Below are positions 17,886-29,433 of a stretch of DNA of 64,000 nt, in pieces. Location of the stretch: positions 1 through 64,000 of the forward strand of contig NZ_LCYG01000032.1 of assembly GCF_001017175.1 (NCBI RefSeq). Reading direction: 5' to 3'. The position numbers and the translations under genes are program-made. The stretch's first letter is position 1, and every line of letters begins with the position of its first letter. This stretch comes from Microvirga vignae (GTDB lineage: Bacteria; Pseudomonadota; Alphaproteobacteria; Rhizobiales; Beijerinckiaceae). The notes beneath the pieces were generated by a model. The model worked only from the letters and a program-made list of their open reading frames with translations, ran no database searches and was not told where the DNA came from.

Positions 17886-19052
17886 ATGCCTTTGCACTCG
17901 CGACTCTCTCCCAGCCTCGCAGCCGCTCTCCTCGCCTATGCGCTCGGCAGCCTGTCCACCGCATTTGGCGCGGGCTCCGATCAGGACGCCAAGGTACGGC
18001 AGGTTGTCGATGATGCGATGAAGCCGGTCATCCAACAATATGGAATCCCCGGACTGGCCGTCGCCGTGACGGTCGGCGGGACGCGCCATTTCATCGAATA
18101 CGGCCTCGCCTCGAACGACCCTCGGGTTTCCGTCACGCGCGACACGCTCTTCGAACTGGGATCGATCAGCAAGACGTTTACCGCGACCTTGGCGACCTAC
18201 GCCGAGGGTGAAGGAAAGCTGTCGCTCAACGATCCCGTCAGCAAGCACATGCCCGAGCTGAAGGGGAGCGCCCTGGACGATGTGCGATTGCTGGATCTCG
18301 CTACGCATACGGCTGGCGGTTTTCCGCTCCAGCTGCCCGACAACGTGAAAGATCAACAACAGCTCATTGCCTATTATCGCGCGTGGAAACCCCGGTTCTC
18401 TCCCGGCACGCATCGCAGCTACGCCAACCCGAGCATCGGCCTTCTGGGCGTGATCGCCGCAAAGACTATGGAGGCGAGCTTCGAGACCCTGGCGGAGCGT
18501 CTGTTCTCCGAACTCGGGCTGCGGCGCACCTATGTCAACGTTCCTGCAGCGGAAATGAAGTCATATGCCTGGGGGTACAATCGCGACGGCAGACCCGTCC
18601 GGGTCTCCCGAGCTCTCCTCGCGAACGAAGCCTATGGGGTGAAATCGAACGCCGTCGACATGATCCGCTTTCTGGAAGTGAACATGGGGATCGGCACGGT
18701 TCCGACGAGAGTCGCCCGCGCCCTCAAGGCGACACATACCGGCTACTTCCGCTCGGGCGAGCTGATCCAGGATCTCGTCTGGGAGCAATATCCCTATCCG
18801 GTCGAGCTGGAAAAAATCGTTGCCGGCAACTCGATGAACATGAAGGCAATGCCGGCAACCGCAATTGATCCGCCCATGGCACCGAGAGAGGATATGATCC
18901 TCAACAAGACTGGTTCGACCAACGGTTTCGGAGCCTATGTGGCCTTCGTTCCGGAGAAGAAGGTCGGCATCGTCATGCTGGCGAACAAGGCCTATCCGAA
19001 TGAAGCACGGGTGGAAGCCGCCCTTCAGGTGCTTTCGCGCCTAAGGGAATAA
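17886..19052 (+). CDS. Class C (AmpC-type) serine beta-lactamase
   Basis: About 388 residues from the ATG at 17886 (MPLHSRLSPSL), with an export signal ending near AFGA. All three class C motifs are present and well spaced: SISK (Ser about 94), YAN (Tyr about 179) and KTG (Lys about 340). The stretch LLDLATHTAGGFPLQLPD matches the conserved AmpC block. It should act in the periplasm on beta-lactams, or on peptidoglycan/D-amino-acid peptides if it is a non-lactamase relative. No ampR is adjacent. It follows the SDR by 91 bases and converges, 8 bases apart, on a DUF2218 gene. Resistance itself cannot be inferred from sequence. Confidence 0.88.
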   Translation: MPLHSRLSPSLAAALLAYALGSLSTAFGAGSDQDAKVRQVVDDAMKPVIQQYGIPGLAVAVTVGGTRHFIEYGLASNDPRVSVTRDTLFELGSISKTFTATLATYAEGEGKLSLNDPVSKHMPELKGSALDDVRLLDLATHTAGGFPLQLPDNVKDQQQLIAYYRAWKPRFSPGTHRSYANPSIGLLGVIAAKTMEASFETLAERLFSELGLRRTYVNVPAAEMKSYAWGYNRDGRPVRVSRALLANEAYGVKSNAVDMIRFLEVNMGIGTVPTRVARALKATHTGYFRSGELIQDLVWEQYPYPVELEKIVAGNSMNMKAMPATAIDPPMAPREDMILNKTGSTNGFGAYVAFVPEKKVGIVMLANKAYPNEARVEAALQVLSRLRE

Positions 19053-19060
19053 CCTGCCCC

Positions 19061-19348
19061 TCAGCCCTTCACCCATTGGAACAGGAGTGGAGCCTCGCGG
19101 AACGCAAAGCGGTCGAGATGAGAGGCGACGACGCCTTTCATCCGCTCCAGGGTCTCGCCGTCCTCCGCTTCGACCGTTACCGTGAGTTTGTCGTCATCCG
19201 CCTTCATGGTGGCGATGGCGTTCGGGAAGCGGACGATGCCCTCGTTATCGCTCGACTGCACATCGAGCTTATGGCTCCAATGCTTGCAGAGTTGCTGAAG
19301 GTAGCGGGCGCCGTTGCCGGTCGGCACCTGGGCTGTCTCACGAGCCAT
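19061..19348 (-). CDS. DUF2218 family small protein
   Basis: The 95-residue protein starts MARETAQVPT and contains RYLQQLCKHWSHKLDV and IRFPNAIATM-like segments, then LTVTVEAEDGETLERMKGVVASHLDRFAFRE. This pattern, with a conserved CKHWxHK motif, is that of DUF2218, whose function is unknown and which is often found near siderophore or metal genes. Here it is the only minus-strand gene interrupting the ABC/dehydrogenase/lactamase set. Confidence 0.85.
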   Translation of the reverse strand: MARETAQVPTGNGARYLQQLCKHWSHKLDVQSSDNEGIVRFPNAIATMKADDDKLTVTVEAEDGETLERMKGVVASHLDRFAFREAPLLFQWVKG

Positions 19349-19524
19349 CTTGAGCCTTTCGTGCAGCCTCTCCCTACGAGAGGTTCATTTCCAGAGATTT
19401 ATGCGTTTGAAACCCCGCCGGCACGTTAAAAATCGGTAAGGAACATCTTCCCTCCGGCGTCACTCTGCGTAAGCTAATGGCAACCGCGACCCTTCGCCCC
19501 TTACACCGGATGGAGATCCGCCCC

Positions 19525-21006
19525 ATGTCGAAGCGTTTCCTGGCCGCCGCCCTGCTCCTCTCCGTCAGCGCCCTTCCGGCCTTTGCCGCCAAGACGTCCC
19601 TCGTCGTCGGCATGCCCATCGAGCCTCCGGGCCTCGACCCGACGGTTGCCGCGCCCGTCGCGATCCGAGAGGTCACCTGGGTCAATCTCTACGAGGGCCT
19701 TGTGCGCATCGATCGGAGCGGCAAGGTGCAGCCGCTGCTGGCGAAAAGCTGGGAGATCTCACCCGATGGCCTCACCTACACCTTCCGCTTGCAGGAAGGT
19801 GTGAAGTTCCATGACGGCACCTCCTTCGACTCGGCCGACGTGAAATTCGCTTTCGATCGTGCCCGCGATCCGAAATCCACCAATGCTCAGAAGCAGATCT
19901 TCGCGCCCATCGCCTCCATTGAGACGCCCGATGCGGCAACCGTGGTGATCAAGCTGAAGGAGACCTCGGGCAACTTCCTCTACTATCTCGGCTGGGGCGA
20001 TGCCGTGATCGTGGCGCCTGAAACGGCCGAGAACAACAAAGCCAACCCGGTCGGCACGGGACCGTTCAAGTTCAAGTCCTGGACGCGTGGCGACAAGGTC
20101 GAGCTCGTCAAGAATCCCGATTATTGGCAGAAGGACAAGGTGAAGCTCGAAAGCGTCACCTTCCGCTTCATCAGCGACGCACAAGCGCAGGTCGCGGCCC
20201 TGCGCTCCGGGGACGTGGACGCTTTCCCGACCATCAGCGCGCCCGAACTCTTCGCCGAATTTCAGAAGGATTCCCGCTTCAAGGCGGTGGCCGGCAACAC
20301 GGAAGGCGAAACGGTCGCCGGCCTCAACAGCGCCAAGAAGCCATTCGACGATGTGCGGGTGCGCCGCGCCCTGATGCACGCGGTGGATCGCAAGGCGCTG
20401 ATCGAGGGCGCCTATTCCGGCTTCGGCCAACCCATCGGCAGCTTTTTCTCGCCGAACCATCCCGCCTTCGTGGATATGACCAATGTCATTCCCTACGATC
20501 CGGCAAAGGCGAAAGCGCTGCTGACGGAAGCTGGCTACGGCAATGGCCTGTCGATCACGATCAAGACGCCGCAGATGGCCTATGCGAGCCGCTCGGCGGA
20601 GCTGCTCTCCGCCATGTTCGCGGAAGTGGGCGTCGACATGAAGATCATCCCCACCGAGTTCCCGGCCAAGTGGATCGAGGAGGTATTCAAGGCCAAGGAT
20701 TACGACGTCACCATCGTCTCCCATACGGAGCCACTCGATATCGAGATCTTCGCCCGCGACAACTATTACTTCAATTACAAGAACGACAAGTTCAAAGCGC
20801 TGATCGCGGAAGCCGGCAAGACCACGGACGAGAAGGCGCGCTTTGCCAAATATGCGGAAGCGCAGAAGATCCTGGCCGAGGACGTGCCTGCCCTCTTCCT
20901 CTTCCAGCTGCCGAAGCTCGGCGTGTGGAATGCCAAGCTGCAAGGCCTGTGGGAGAACTCGCCGATCCCGTCGAACGACGTGACGGAAGTGTCGTGGACT
21001 GACTAA
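19525..21006 (+). CDS. Peptide/opine-type ABC transporter solute-binding protein
   Basis: About 493 residues from the ATG at 19525 (MSKRFLAAALL), with a signal peptide ending FAA. It is a family 5 (SBP_bac_5) protein. Hallmarks are PPGLDPTVAAPVAIREVTWVN, PLLAKSWEISPDGLTYTFRL with VKFHDGTSFDSADV, GTGPFKFKSWTRGDKVEL, and FDDVRVRRALMHAVDRKAL. It delivers an oligopeptide, opine or glycoside-like ligand to the two permeases that follow. A stem-loop in the 109-base gap after it probably stabilises this message relative to the permease part, as is common for periplasmic binding proteins. Confidence 0.92.
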   Translation: MSKRFLAAALLLSVSALPAFAAKTSLVVGMPIEPPGLDPTVAAPVAIREVTWVNLYEGLVRIDRSGKVQPLLAKSWEISPDGLTYTFRLQEGVKFHDGTSFDSADVKFAFDRARDPKSTNAQKQIFAPIASIETPDAATVVIKLKETSGNFLYYLGWGDAVIVAPETAENNKANPVGTGPFKFKSWTRGDKVELVKNPDYWQKDKVKLESVTFRFISDAQAQVAALRSGDVDAFPTISAPELFAEFQKDSRFKAVAGNTEGETVAGLNSAKKPFDDVRVRRALMHAVDRKALIEGAYSGFGQPIGSFFSPNHPAFVDMTNVIPYDPAKAKALLTEAGYGNGLSITIKTPQMAYASRSAELLSAMFAEVGVDMKIIPTEFPAKWIEEVFKAKDYDVTIVSHTEPLDIEIFARDNYYFNYKNDKFKALIAEAGKTTDEKARFAKYAEAQKILAEDVPALFLFQLPKLGVWNAKLQGLWENSPIPSNDVTEVSWTD

Positions 21007-21018
21007 TCGGCTCAAGAA

Positions 21019-21071
21019 AAACAGCATTCCGTGGCTCGTTCGGCTTTACGCCGGCCATGAGAATGCTGTTT
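21019..21071 (+). other. Stem-loop between binding-protein and permease genes
   Basis: An 11-bp perfect stem AAACAGCATTC (21019-21029) pairs with GAATGCTGTTT (21061-21071); an inner CGGC..GCCG stem lies in the loop. It could attenuate or protect the message between the binding-protein gene and the permeases. Confidence 0.65.
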
Positions 21072-21115
21072 GCTTGTGATCAGGATCCAATCCAAAGGAT
21101 AGGCAGCCCTCACCC

Positions 21116-22063
21116 GTGTTGCGCCTCGTCATCTCCCGGCTGGCTTCGCTCGCCATCACCCTGCTCTTCGTCTCGCTGGCGATCTTCCTGATATTGGAAG
21201 TGCTGCCGGGCGATCCGGCGGCGATCATGCTGGGGACTGCCGCTCGGGAGGATACGCTGGCGGCGTTGCGGCAGGAACTCGGGCTCGATCAACCGGCTCT
21301 GCTTCGCTACCTGGATTGGATCGGCGGGATTTTGCACGGCGATCTTGGGCTGTCGATCACCTACAAGATGCCGGTCTCGACACTGGTGGCCGAGCGCATG
21401 AGCGTGACGCTGCCGCTGAGCCTTCTCGCTATTCTGATTTCGACCGCCCTCGCCCTGCCCCTGGGCATCGCCGCAGCTGCGCGGCGCGACGGTCCGGTGG
21501 ATCGGGCCGTGCTGGTGTTCAGCCAGATGGGCGTGGCCGTGCCGAATTTCTGGATCGGCCTCCTGTTCATTCTCTTCTTCTCCACCCGCCTCGGCTGGTT
21601 CCCAGCCGGCGGCTTTCCCGGATGGGGCGCGGGACTATGGCCAGCATTTCAAGCGCTTCTGCTGCCTTCTGTCGCCCTCGCTCTGCCCCAAGCCGCCGTG
21701 CTGACCCGGGTCACGCGCTCGGCCACATTGGAAGTGATCGGCGCGGATTTCGTGCGCACCGCGCGGGCGAAGGGCGTGGACAAACGCGCCACGTTGCGCC
21801 GCCATGTGGTGCCGAATGCGCTCATTCCCGTCACCACGATCCTTGGCCTGCAGCTTTCCTTCTTCTTCGGCGGTGCGATCCTGGTCGAGAACGTGTTCAA
21901 CCTGCCAGGTCTGGGGCGGCTCGCCTATCAGGCGCTGAACCAGCGCGATCTCGTGGTGATCAAGGATATCGTGCTGATCTTTTCCGGCCTCGTGATCGTC
22001 GTGAACTTCCTCGTCGATATCGGCTACACGATCCTCGATCCGCGCCTGAGGAGTCGGACATGA
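21116..22063 (+). CDS. ABC transporter permease, DppB type
   Basis: The 315-residue inner-membrane protein has about six helices. It starts LRLVISRLASLAITLLFVSLAIFLI from a GTG. The N-terminal LPGDPAAIMLG is typical of DppB/OppB, and the EAA loop reads DFVRTARAKGVDKRATLRRHVVPNALIPV. It pairs with the following permease, which it overlaps by 4 bases (ATGA), to form the channel of the importer served by the binding protein at 19525 and the ATPase at 13923. Confidence 0.92.
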   Translation: MLRLVISRLASLAITLLFVSLAIFLILEVLPGDPAAIMLGTAAREDTLAALRQELGLDQPALLRYLDWIGGILHGDLGLSITYKMPVSTLVAERMSVTLPLSLLAILISTALALPLGIAAAARRDGPVDRAVLVFSQMGVAVPNFWIGLLFILFFSTRLGWFPAGGFPGWGAGLWPAFQALLLPSVALALPQAAVLTRVTRSATLEVIGADFVRTARAKGVDKRATLRRHVVPNALIPVTTILGLQLSFFFGGAILVENVFNLPGLGRLAYQALNQRDLVVIKDIVLIFSGLVIVVNFLVDIGYTILDPRLRSRT

Positions 22064-22902
22064 CGAAGCGCTCCTCCATCCGCCTGAACGCCGCCCTCGT
22101 GATCGGCGGCATCCTCACAGCCCTGCTGATCGCCACCGCTCTCCTCTCGCTCGTCTGGACCCCGGAGGTGCCGACCCGCGTGCGCGTCGCCATGCGCCTC
22201 AAAGCACCGCTGGAAGCCGGCCTGCTCGGCACGGATCATTTCGGGCGCGATGTCCTGTCACTTCTTATGGTGGGAGCCTGGAACTCGCTCGCCATTGCAT
22301 GGCCTGCGGTTCTTCTCGGAGCCGCCATCGGCACCGCCATCGGTACGGCGGCCGCCGCATGGAAAGGCATCGCCGACGAAATCGCCATGCGCGTGTCAGA
22401 CGTGGTCTTCGCCTTTCCCGCCGTTCTCTCGGCCATCATGATCGGCGCTCTCGTCGGCTCTGGCCCCTTCTCGGCTATTCTGGCGATTGCCGTGTTCAAC
22501 GTGCCCGTCTTCGCGCGCGTCACGCGTGGCGTGGCGCTCCAGATCTGGACCCTCGACTACATTGCCGCCGCTCGCGCCATCGGCAAGCATCCCCTGCGCA
22601 TTACCTGGGAGGATGTGTTGCCCAACATCGCAGGTGCGCTCATCGTGCAGGTCACGATCCAGCTCGCACTCGCGATCCTCACCGAAGCGGGCTTGAGCTA
22701 TCTCGGCTTGGGCGTTCGCCCGCCGAACCCGAGCTGGGGCCGCATGCTCAGCGATGCGCAGACCTATCTCTCGCAAGCTCCTCATCTTGCCATCGCGCCG
22801 GGCATCGCGATTGCGCTCTCGGTACTGGGCTTGAATCTCTTAGGCGATGGATTGCGTGATGCGCTGGACCCCACGCTGAAGGGCCGTGGCGCTTCGGCCT
22901 AA
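22060..22902 (+). CDS. ABC transporter permease, DppC type
   Basis: The 280-residue membrane protein starts at the ATG overlapping the previous stop. It has an N-terminal helix, then LGTDHFGRDVLSLLMVGAWNSL (the DppC/OppC signature) and an EAA loop DYIAAARAIGKHPLRITWEDVLPNI, ending GLNLLGDGLRDALDPTLKGR. It completes the importer. The transcript runs into the dispersed palindromic repeat immediately after its stop. Confidence 0.92.
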   Translation: MTKRSSIRLNAALVIGGILTALLIATALLSLVWTPEVPTRVRVAMRLKAPLEAGLLGTDHFGRDVLSLLMVGAWNSLAIAWPAVLLGAAIGTAIGTAAAAWKGIADEIAMRVSDVVFAFPAVLSAIMIGALVGSGPFSAILAIAVFNVPVFARVTRGVALQIWTLDYIAAARAIGKHPLRITWEDVLPNIAGALIVQVTIQLALAILTEAGLSYLGLGVRPPNPSWGRMLSDAQTYLSQAPHLAIAPGIAIALSVLGLNLLGDGLRDALDPTLKGRGASA

Positions 22903-22903
22903 C

Positions 22904-23003
22904 GCATCGTGCGGAAAAGTGGACCCGGTTTTCCGCACGATGTGCTCTTCAAGAAAGGGACATCGGACCCAAAAGTGGAAACCACTTTTCTCGTCCGATC
23001 CTT
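22904..23003. repeat. Dispersed two-hairpin palindromic repeat, copy A
   Basis: Roughly 100 bases fill the gap between the convergent permease and LLM genes. Hairpin 1: GCATCGTGCGGAAAA (22904-22918) pairs with TTTTCCGCACGATG (22929-22942). Hairpin 2: ATCGGAC...AAAGTGG pairs with CCACTTTTctcGTCCGAT. A diverged copy is at 54463-54569. Similar elements are known to be frequent in Rhizobiales intergenic DNA; this copy may double as a terminator. Confidence 0.85.
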
Positions 23004-24007
23004 TAGGTGACTTTGCTCGTCGCCTTCTGCACGTCTGCCAGGATCTCGTAGGAACGCAGGCGCTTGCCGTGATCGTAGATGGCCGAGGCCACGATCAGTT
23101 CGTCCGCGCCCGTCTGCTCGATGAAGCCTTCAAGACCCTCGCGCACGGTCTGCGCCGAGCCGACGAAGGAGCAGGCCAGCATGTTGGAGGCTTGCACCTT
23201 CTCGGCTGGCGTCCAATAGGTCTCGATATCGTCGATAGGCGGCTGGAGCTTGCCGCGCGTGCCGCGGAACATGTTGGTGAAGGCCTGCTGCGCCGAGGTG
23301 AAGAGGTACTTCGCCTCCTCGTCCGTATCGGCGGCGATCACGTTCACGCCCACCATCGCATAGGGCTTGTCGAGCTGGGTCGAGGGCTGGAAGCGCTCGC
23401 GATAAACCTGCAGCGCCTGGAACAGGGCATTTGGCGCGAAATGCGAAGCAAAGGCATAAGGCAGCCCCAACATGGCTGCTAGCTGCGCGCCGAAGAGGCT
23501 GGAGCCGAGAATCCAGATCGGCACATTGCTGTCGGTGCCCGGCACCGCCTGGATCGCCTGGCCCGGCTGCAGCGGCCCGAGCAGAGCCTGCAGCTCCAGC
23601 ACATCCTGCGGGAAGGTATCGGCGCTCGTCGGATCGCGGCGCAACGCGCGCATGGTGCGCTGGTCGGTGCCGGGAGCACGGCCGACCCCGAGATCGATAC
23701 GACCGGGGAACAGCGCATCGAGGGTCCCGAACTGCTCGGCGATGATCAGCGGCGCATGGTTCGGCAGCATGATGCCGCCTGCGCCCACGCGGATCGTCTT
23801 GGTTCCGCCGGCCACATGCGCGATCGCGATGCTCGTCGCAGCGCTCGCAATCCCGATCATGTTGTGATGCTCGGCGAGCCAATAGCGGTTATAGCCCCAG
23901 CGCTCTGCATTCTGTGCCAGATCGAGCGAGTTGCGCAAAGCATCGGAAGCCGTGGAGCCTTCCGTGATATGTGCGAGGTCGAGGATGGAAAGCGGCGGCA
24001 TGGGCAA
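23003..24007 (-). CDS. LLM-class (luciferase-like) flavin-dependent oxidoreductase
   Basis: The 334-residue protein belongs to the MsnO8/YhbW-like branch. It shows [22 protein letters not shown] at the N-terminus, then [21 protein letters not shown] and [39 protein letters not shown]. These are standard LLM barrel motifs that bind FMNH2 or F420; FMN is expected here. Substrate unknown. It is monocistronic, ending in the palindromic repeat. Confidence 0.9.
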   Translation of the reverse strand: MPMPPLSILDLAHITEGSTASDALRNSLDLAQNAERWGYNRYWLAEHHNMIGIASAATSIAIAHVAGGTKTIRVGAGGIMLPNHAPLIIAEQFGTLDALFPGRIDLGVGRAPGTDQRTMRALRRDPTSADTFPQDVLELQALLGPLQPGQAIQAVPGTDSNVPIWILGSSLFGAQLAAMLGLPYAFASHFAPNALFQALQVYRERFQPSTQLDKPYAMVGVNVIAADTDEEAKYLFTSAQQAFTNMFRGTRGKLQPPIDDIETYWTPAEKVQASNMLACSFVGSAQTVREGLEGFIEQTGADELIVASAIYDHGKRLRSYEILADVQKATSKVT

Positions 24008-24116
24008 GGATCTCTCAAACGAGGCTGGGCGACAGGAAGTCTTCAGATCAGCACTCTGCGCTCTTGATACAACCCCCGAAGCTCCTCGCCCAAGGCGCAG
24101 CAGCCTTGCATAAGAG

Positions 24117-24143
24117 AAACCCGGCGCTTTCGGCGCCGGGTTT
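24117..24143 (-). terminator. Terminator after TRAP copy 2
   Basis: An 11-bp perfect stem AAACCCGGCGC / GCGCCGGGTTT with loop TTTCG. It lies 23 bases beyond the stop of the minus-strand TRAP gene, with a short pyrimidine-rich tail on that strand. Confidence 0.75.
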
Positions 24144-24166
24144 CGAGGTCTTCGACTGCTCTAGGC

Positions 24167-25617
<1,451 letters not shown>

Positions 25618-25953
25618 CTACCGCTCGACGACGATCTCACCTTTCATATTGGGATGATAACGGCAGAAATAGCCGAACGTGCCCGGAACCTGCATGGTTA
25701 TGCGTCCGCTCCGCCCCGGCGTGACGCTGATATCCCAGCTTTTGTCTGACGCCGTCGCCGTATGAGCAACGATGTCCTGGTTCACCCATTCGACAACGTC
25801 GCCCACCTGTACTCTGACCTGCTTGGGCGCGTAGTCGGCAGCCTTCATGACGGCACGGTGCGGGCTGTCGGCGGAGGAAGCGGCCGCAAGTGTCAAGCCC
25901 AGCATAGCCACGACCCGTGTCCCGATTTGGAGACCCCGAGCCAACATGATCAT
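25618..25953 (-). CDS. Small exported cupredoxin (amicyanin/pseudoazurin-like)
   Basis: The 111-residue protein has a signal peptide (to about residue 28) and a short blue-copper domain. The type 1 copper ligands are visible: His in IVAHTATAS, then Cys, His and Met in FGYFCRYHPNMKGEIVV. Such proteins shuttle electrons in the periplasm. The start overlaps the stop of the DUF4142 gene by 4 bases (ATGA), so the two are translationally coupled. No partner oxidase or dehydrogenase is adjacent. Family members are about this size after signal removal. Confidence 0.88.
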   Translation of the reverse strand: MIMLARGLQIGTRVVAMLGLTLAAASSADSPHRAVMKAADYAPKQVRVQVGDVVEWVNQDIVAHTATASDKSWDISVTPGRSGRITMQVPGTFGYFCRYHPNMKGEIVVER

Positions 25954-26498
25954 CTCACGGCCGAGGCGCGGCTCGGGAGCTGACCTGCAAGCTGCTCCGC
26001 ATGCTGCTGGTGACCTTGGAAGATCCTGAGACCCGTCGAGAGCAGATCTTTCAACTCGCCATTTGTCGCTGACGGGATCAGCGTATTCTGAAGAGCGGCA
26101 TTGACCTGCTGATGATAGGCGACCTCGTTTTGCACATAAGCCTTGTCGAAAGCAGCGCCTTTCAAAGAGCTCAGCTCTTTCTGTTTGGCTTGCGCCTGCT
26201 GCGCGAGCGCGCGACTCGTATCATTATCCTCAGGTTTGACGTTTAGCTTCTTGACGAGTGCCAAAGCCTTTTCATTCACCGCCTTATGATCGCGGATCAT
26301 GTCGTTTGCGAAAGCCCGCACATCTTTGTTCTTGGACTGTTTCAAGGCCAGTTCGGCAACCGTGACGTCGATTTGACCCGCCGTATACGCAATGTGCGCG
26401 ATCTGAGGATCGGTCGGTTTGGCGGGGGTTTGAGCAAAGGCGCCTTGCGAAGCAAGACAGAGGCTGGCGCCCAAGAGCGCAATGTGAAGCCTGGACAT
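25950..26498 (-). CDS. Exported DUF4142 protein
   Basis: About 182 residues from the ATG at 26496-26498 (MSRLHIALLG); CAGGAG lies 6 bases upstream, so the longer TTG reading is rejected. After a signal peptide (to AFA) come long helices with ANDMIRDHKAVNEKALALVKKL and AYVQNEVAYHQQVNAALQNTLIPSA. This ferritin-like four-helix pattern is that of DUF4142 (PF13628 as I recall), of unknown function and often near stress regulators. It is the first gene of a two-gene operon with the cupredoxin, just downstream of a broken ECF sigma gene. Confidence 0.88.
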   Translation of the reverse strand: MSRLHIALLGASLCLASQGAFAQTPAKPTDPQIAHIAYTAGQIDVTVAELALKQSKNKDVRAFANDMIRDHKAVNEKALALVKKLNVKPEDNDTSRALAQQAQAKQKELSSLKGAAFDKAYVQNEVAYHQQVNAALQNTLIPSATNGELKDLLSTGLRIFQGHQQHAEQLAGQLPSRASAVR

Positions 26499-26574
26499 AT
26501 GGATCTCCTGTGACAACTGGGCATGCGATCCAAGCCAGTTTGCAGCGCAGAACCCATGCCTGCTCCATGAGATG

Positions 26575-27077
26575 TCACCAGGCAGGATGAGGTTCCCGTA
26601 CTCGCTGGAGTTCGAGCACTCTCTGCATCACGCGGTCCATAATGCGGGCACAGCGCAGGCCATCGAAGGGAAAGGCATCCTTCATGGCCGAGACGAGGCG
26701 CTCGTCCAAAGCCTTGCGCAACAATCGACGGGCTCTGTGCAGTCTCGTCCTGACTGTCGCCGCGTTGATCCCGAGCTGCGCTGCCGTCTCCTCGACACTC
26801 ATCTCCTCGACTTCGCGCATGATGAAGACCGTCCGGAAGATGGGCGAATCGCCTCTGAACTCGCCGAGGTGAGCAAAGGCGCGCACATAAGCCTCCTGGA
26901 GAACATCCTCTGCATCCGTGTCGTTCCCGACAATTCCACGCGCGACCCTGCAGAGATGCCGGTTATGATGTTTATGGGAGCCCGGAAGGCCTGAGGCGCG
27001 CCTGCCAGAGCGAGGCTCACAAGACTCTCGTCATCCGATGTTGTCCAATCGACAAAGGATTTCGGCTTGGCCGGCAT
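26575..27077 (-). pseudogene. ECF sigma factor pseudogene: frameshift plus internal deletion
   Basis: Start MPAKPKSFVDWTTSDDESLVSLALAGAPQAFRA is in one frame. The continuation HHNRHLCRVARGIVGNDTDAEDVLQEAYVRAFAHLGEFRGDSP is in another, so a frameshift lies at about 26965-26980. That second frame then jumps directly to IFRTVFIMREVEEMSVEETAAQLGI...RTRLHRARRLLRKAL, which is sigma region 4. Region 2.4 and the linker, normally some 60-70 residues, are missing at 26841/26842. Both lesions together make a functional sigma factor very unlikely. The nearby DUF4142-cupredoxin operon may once have been its target. Two truncated open frames (26575-26886 and 26799-27077) cover the remains. Confidence 0.82.
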
Positions 27078-27150
27078 TCTGCACCTGCTATCCGCCTGTT
27101 GGATGGCAGCATAGACCAGAAGGTTCTCGGCTACAGAAGCCCATCATCCC

Positions 27151-27182
27151 AAAGAAAAAGGCGCCGGTAATGACGGCGCCTT
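27151..27182 (-). terminator. Terminator after groL
   Basis: Stem GGCGCCG (27160-27166) pairs with CGGCGCC (27174-27180). On the minus strand it is followed by TTTTTCTTT. It is 25 bases beyond the groL stop. Confidence 0.9.
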
Positions 27183-27206
27183 CCTGTTCTGGCAGAAGTA
27201 AGATGC

Positions 27207-28838
<1,632 letters not shown>

Positions 28839-28883
28839 TCACTCCTTCGAGACGTAACGATATGTGACTCTGATTGCTTGGCC

Positions 28884-29198
28884 TTAAGCGGCCTTCTTCT
28901 GAGCGGCGGTCTCTTCCAGCACGCCCATGATGTCGCTCTCCTTCATGATGAGGAGATCCTCGCCATCGATCTTCACTTCCGTGCCGGACCATTTGCCGAA
29001 GAGCACGCGGTCGCCGACCTTCACGTCGAGGGCGACGAGCTGACCAGCCTCGTTGCGGGCGCCAGGCCCGACGGCGATGACCTCGCCCTGCTGGGGCTTT
29101 TCCTTGGCGGTGTCCGGGATGATGATGCCACCCGCCGTCTTCTCTTCCGCATCGATGCGCTTGACCAGAATACGGTCATGCAAAGGACGGAACTTCAT
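28884..29198 (-). CDS. groES: Co-chaperonin GroES (10 kDa)
   Basis: The 104-residue protein caps GroEL. It starts [40 protein letters not shown], contains the mobile loop and ends [12 protein letters not shown]. A GGAGGAAG site precedes the ATG. It is slightly longer than usual because of a C-terminal [11 protein letters not shown] extension, common in alphaproteobacteria. First gene of the groESL operon. Confidence 0.98.
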   Translation of the reverse strand: MKFRPLHDRILVKRIDAEEKTAGGIIIPDTAKEKPQQGEVIAVGPGARNEAGQLVALDVKVGDRVLFGKWSGTEVKIDGEDLLIMKESDIMGVLEETAAQKKAA

Positions 29199-29316
29199 GA
29201 AGCTTCCTCCAATGTTTTCAGTGCGTTAACTGTCATGTGCGGAGCCCCTCCGGGCCTCCGCGATCGAAAATTTGGTTGAGCAAGCTTCACCGTTCAAGAG
29301 GGGCGGGTAAAATTTT

Positions 29317-29343
29317 TTGGCAGTTAGAGTTCACGAGTGCCAA
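29317..29343 (-). promoter_or_regulatory. CIRCE-like element (HrcA operator) upstream of groES
   Basis: On the minus strand the element reads TTGGCACTC, 9 bases, then AACTGCCAA. This is the 9-9-9 geometry of CIRCE (TTAGCACTC-N9-GAGTGCTAA); the left arm has one mismatch and the right arm three. It lies 119 bases before the groES start. Control by HrcA is inferred from this match; hrcA is not in the window. Confidence 0.75.
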
Positions 29344-29433
29344 GCTGGTCGGTAAGAGCTCTGATGGACAAGGGATCAGGCCGGGGGCTATGGCCTCTTC
29401 AGCGGGGCGCGAGGCGCGCCCAAGGAGACCGAT

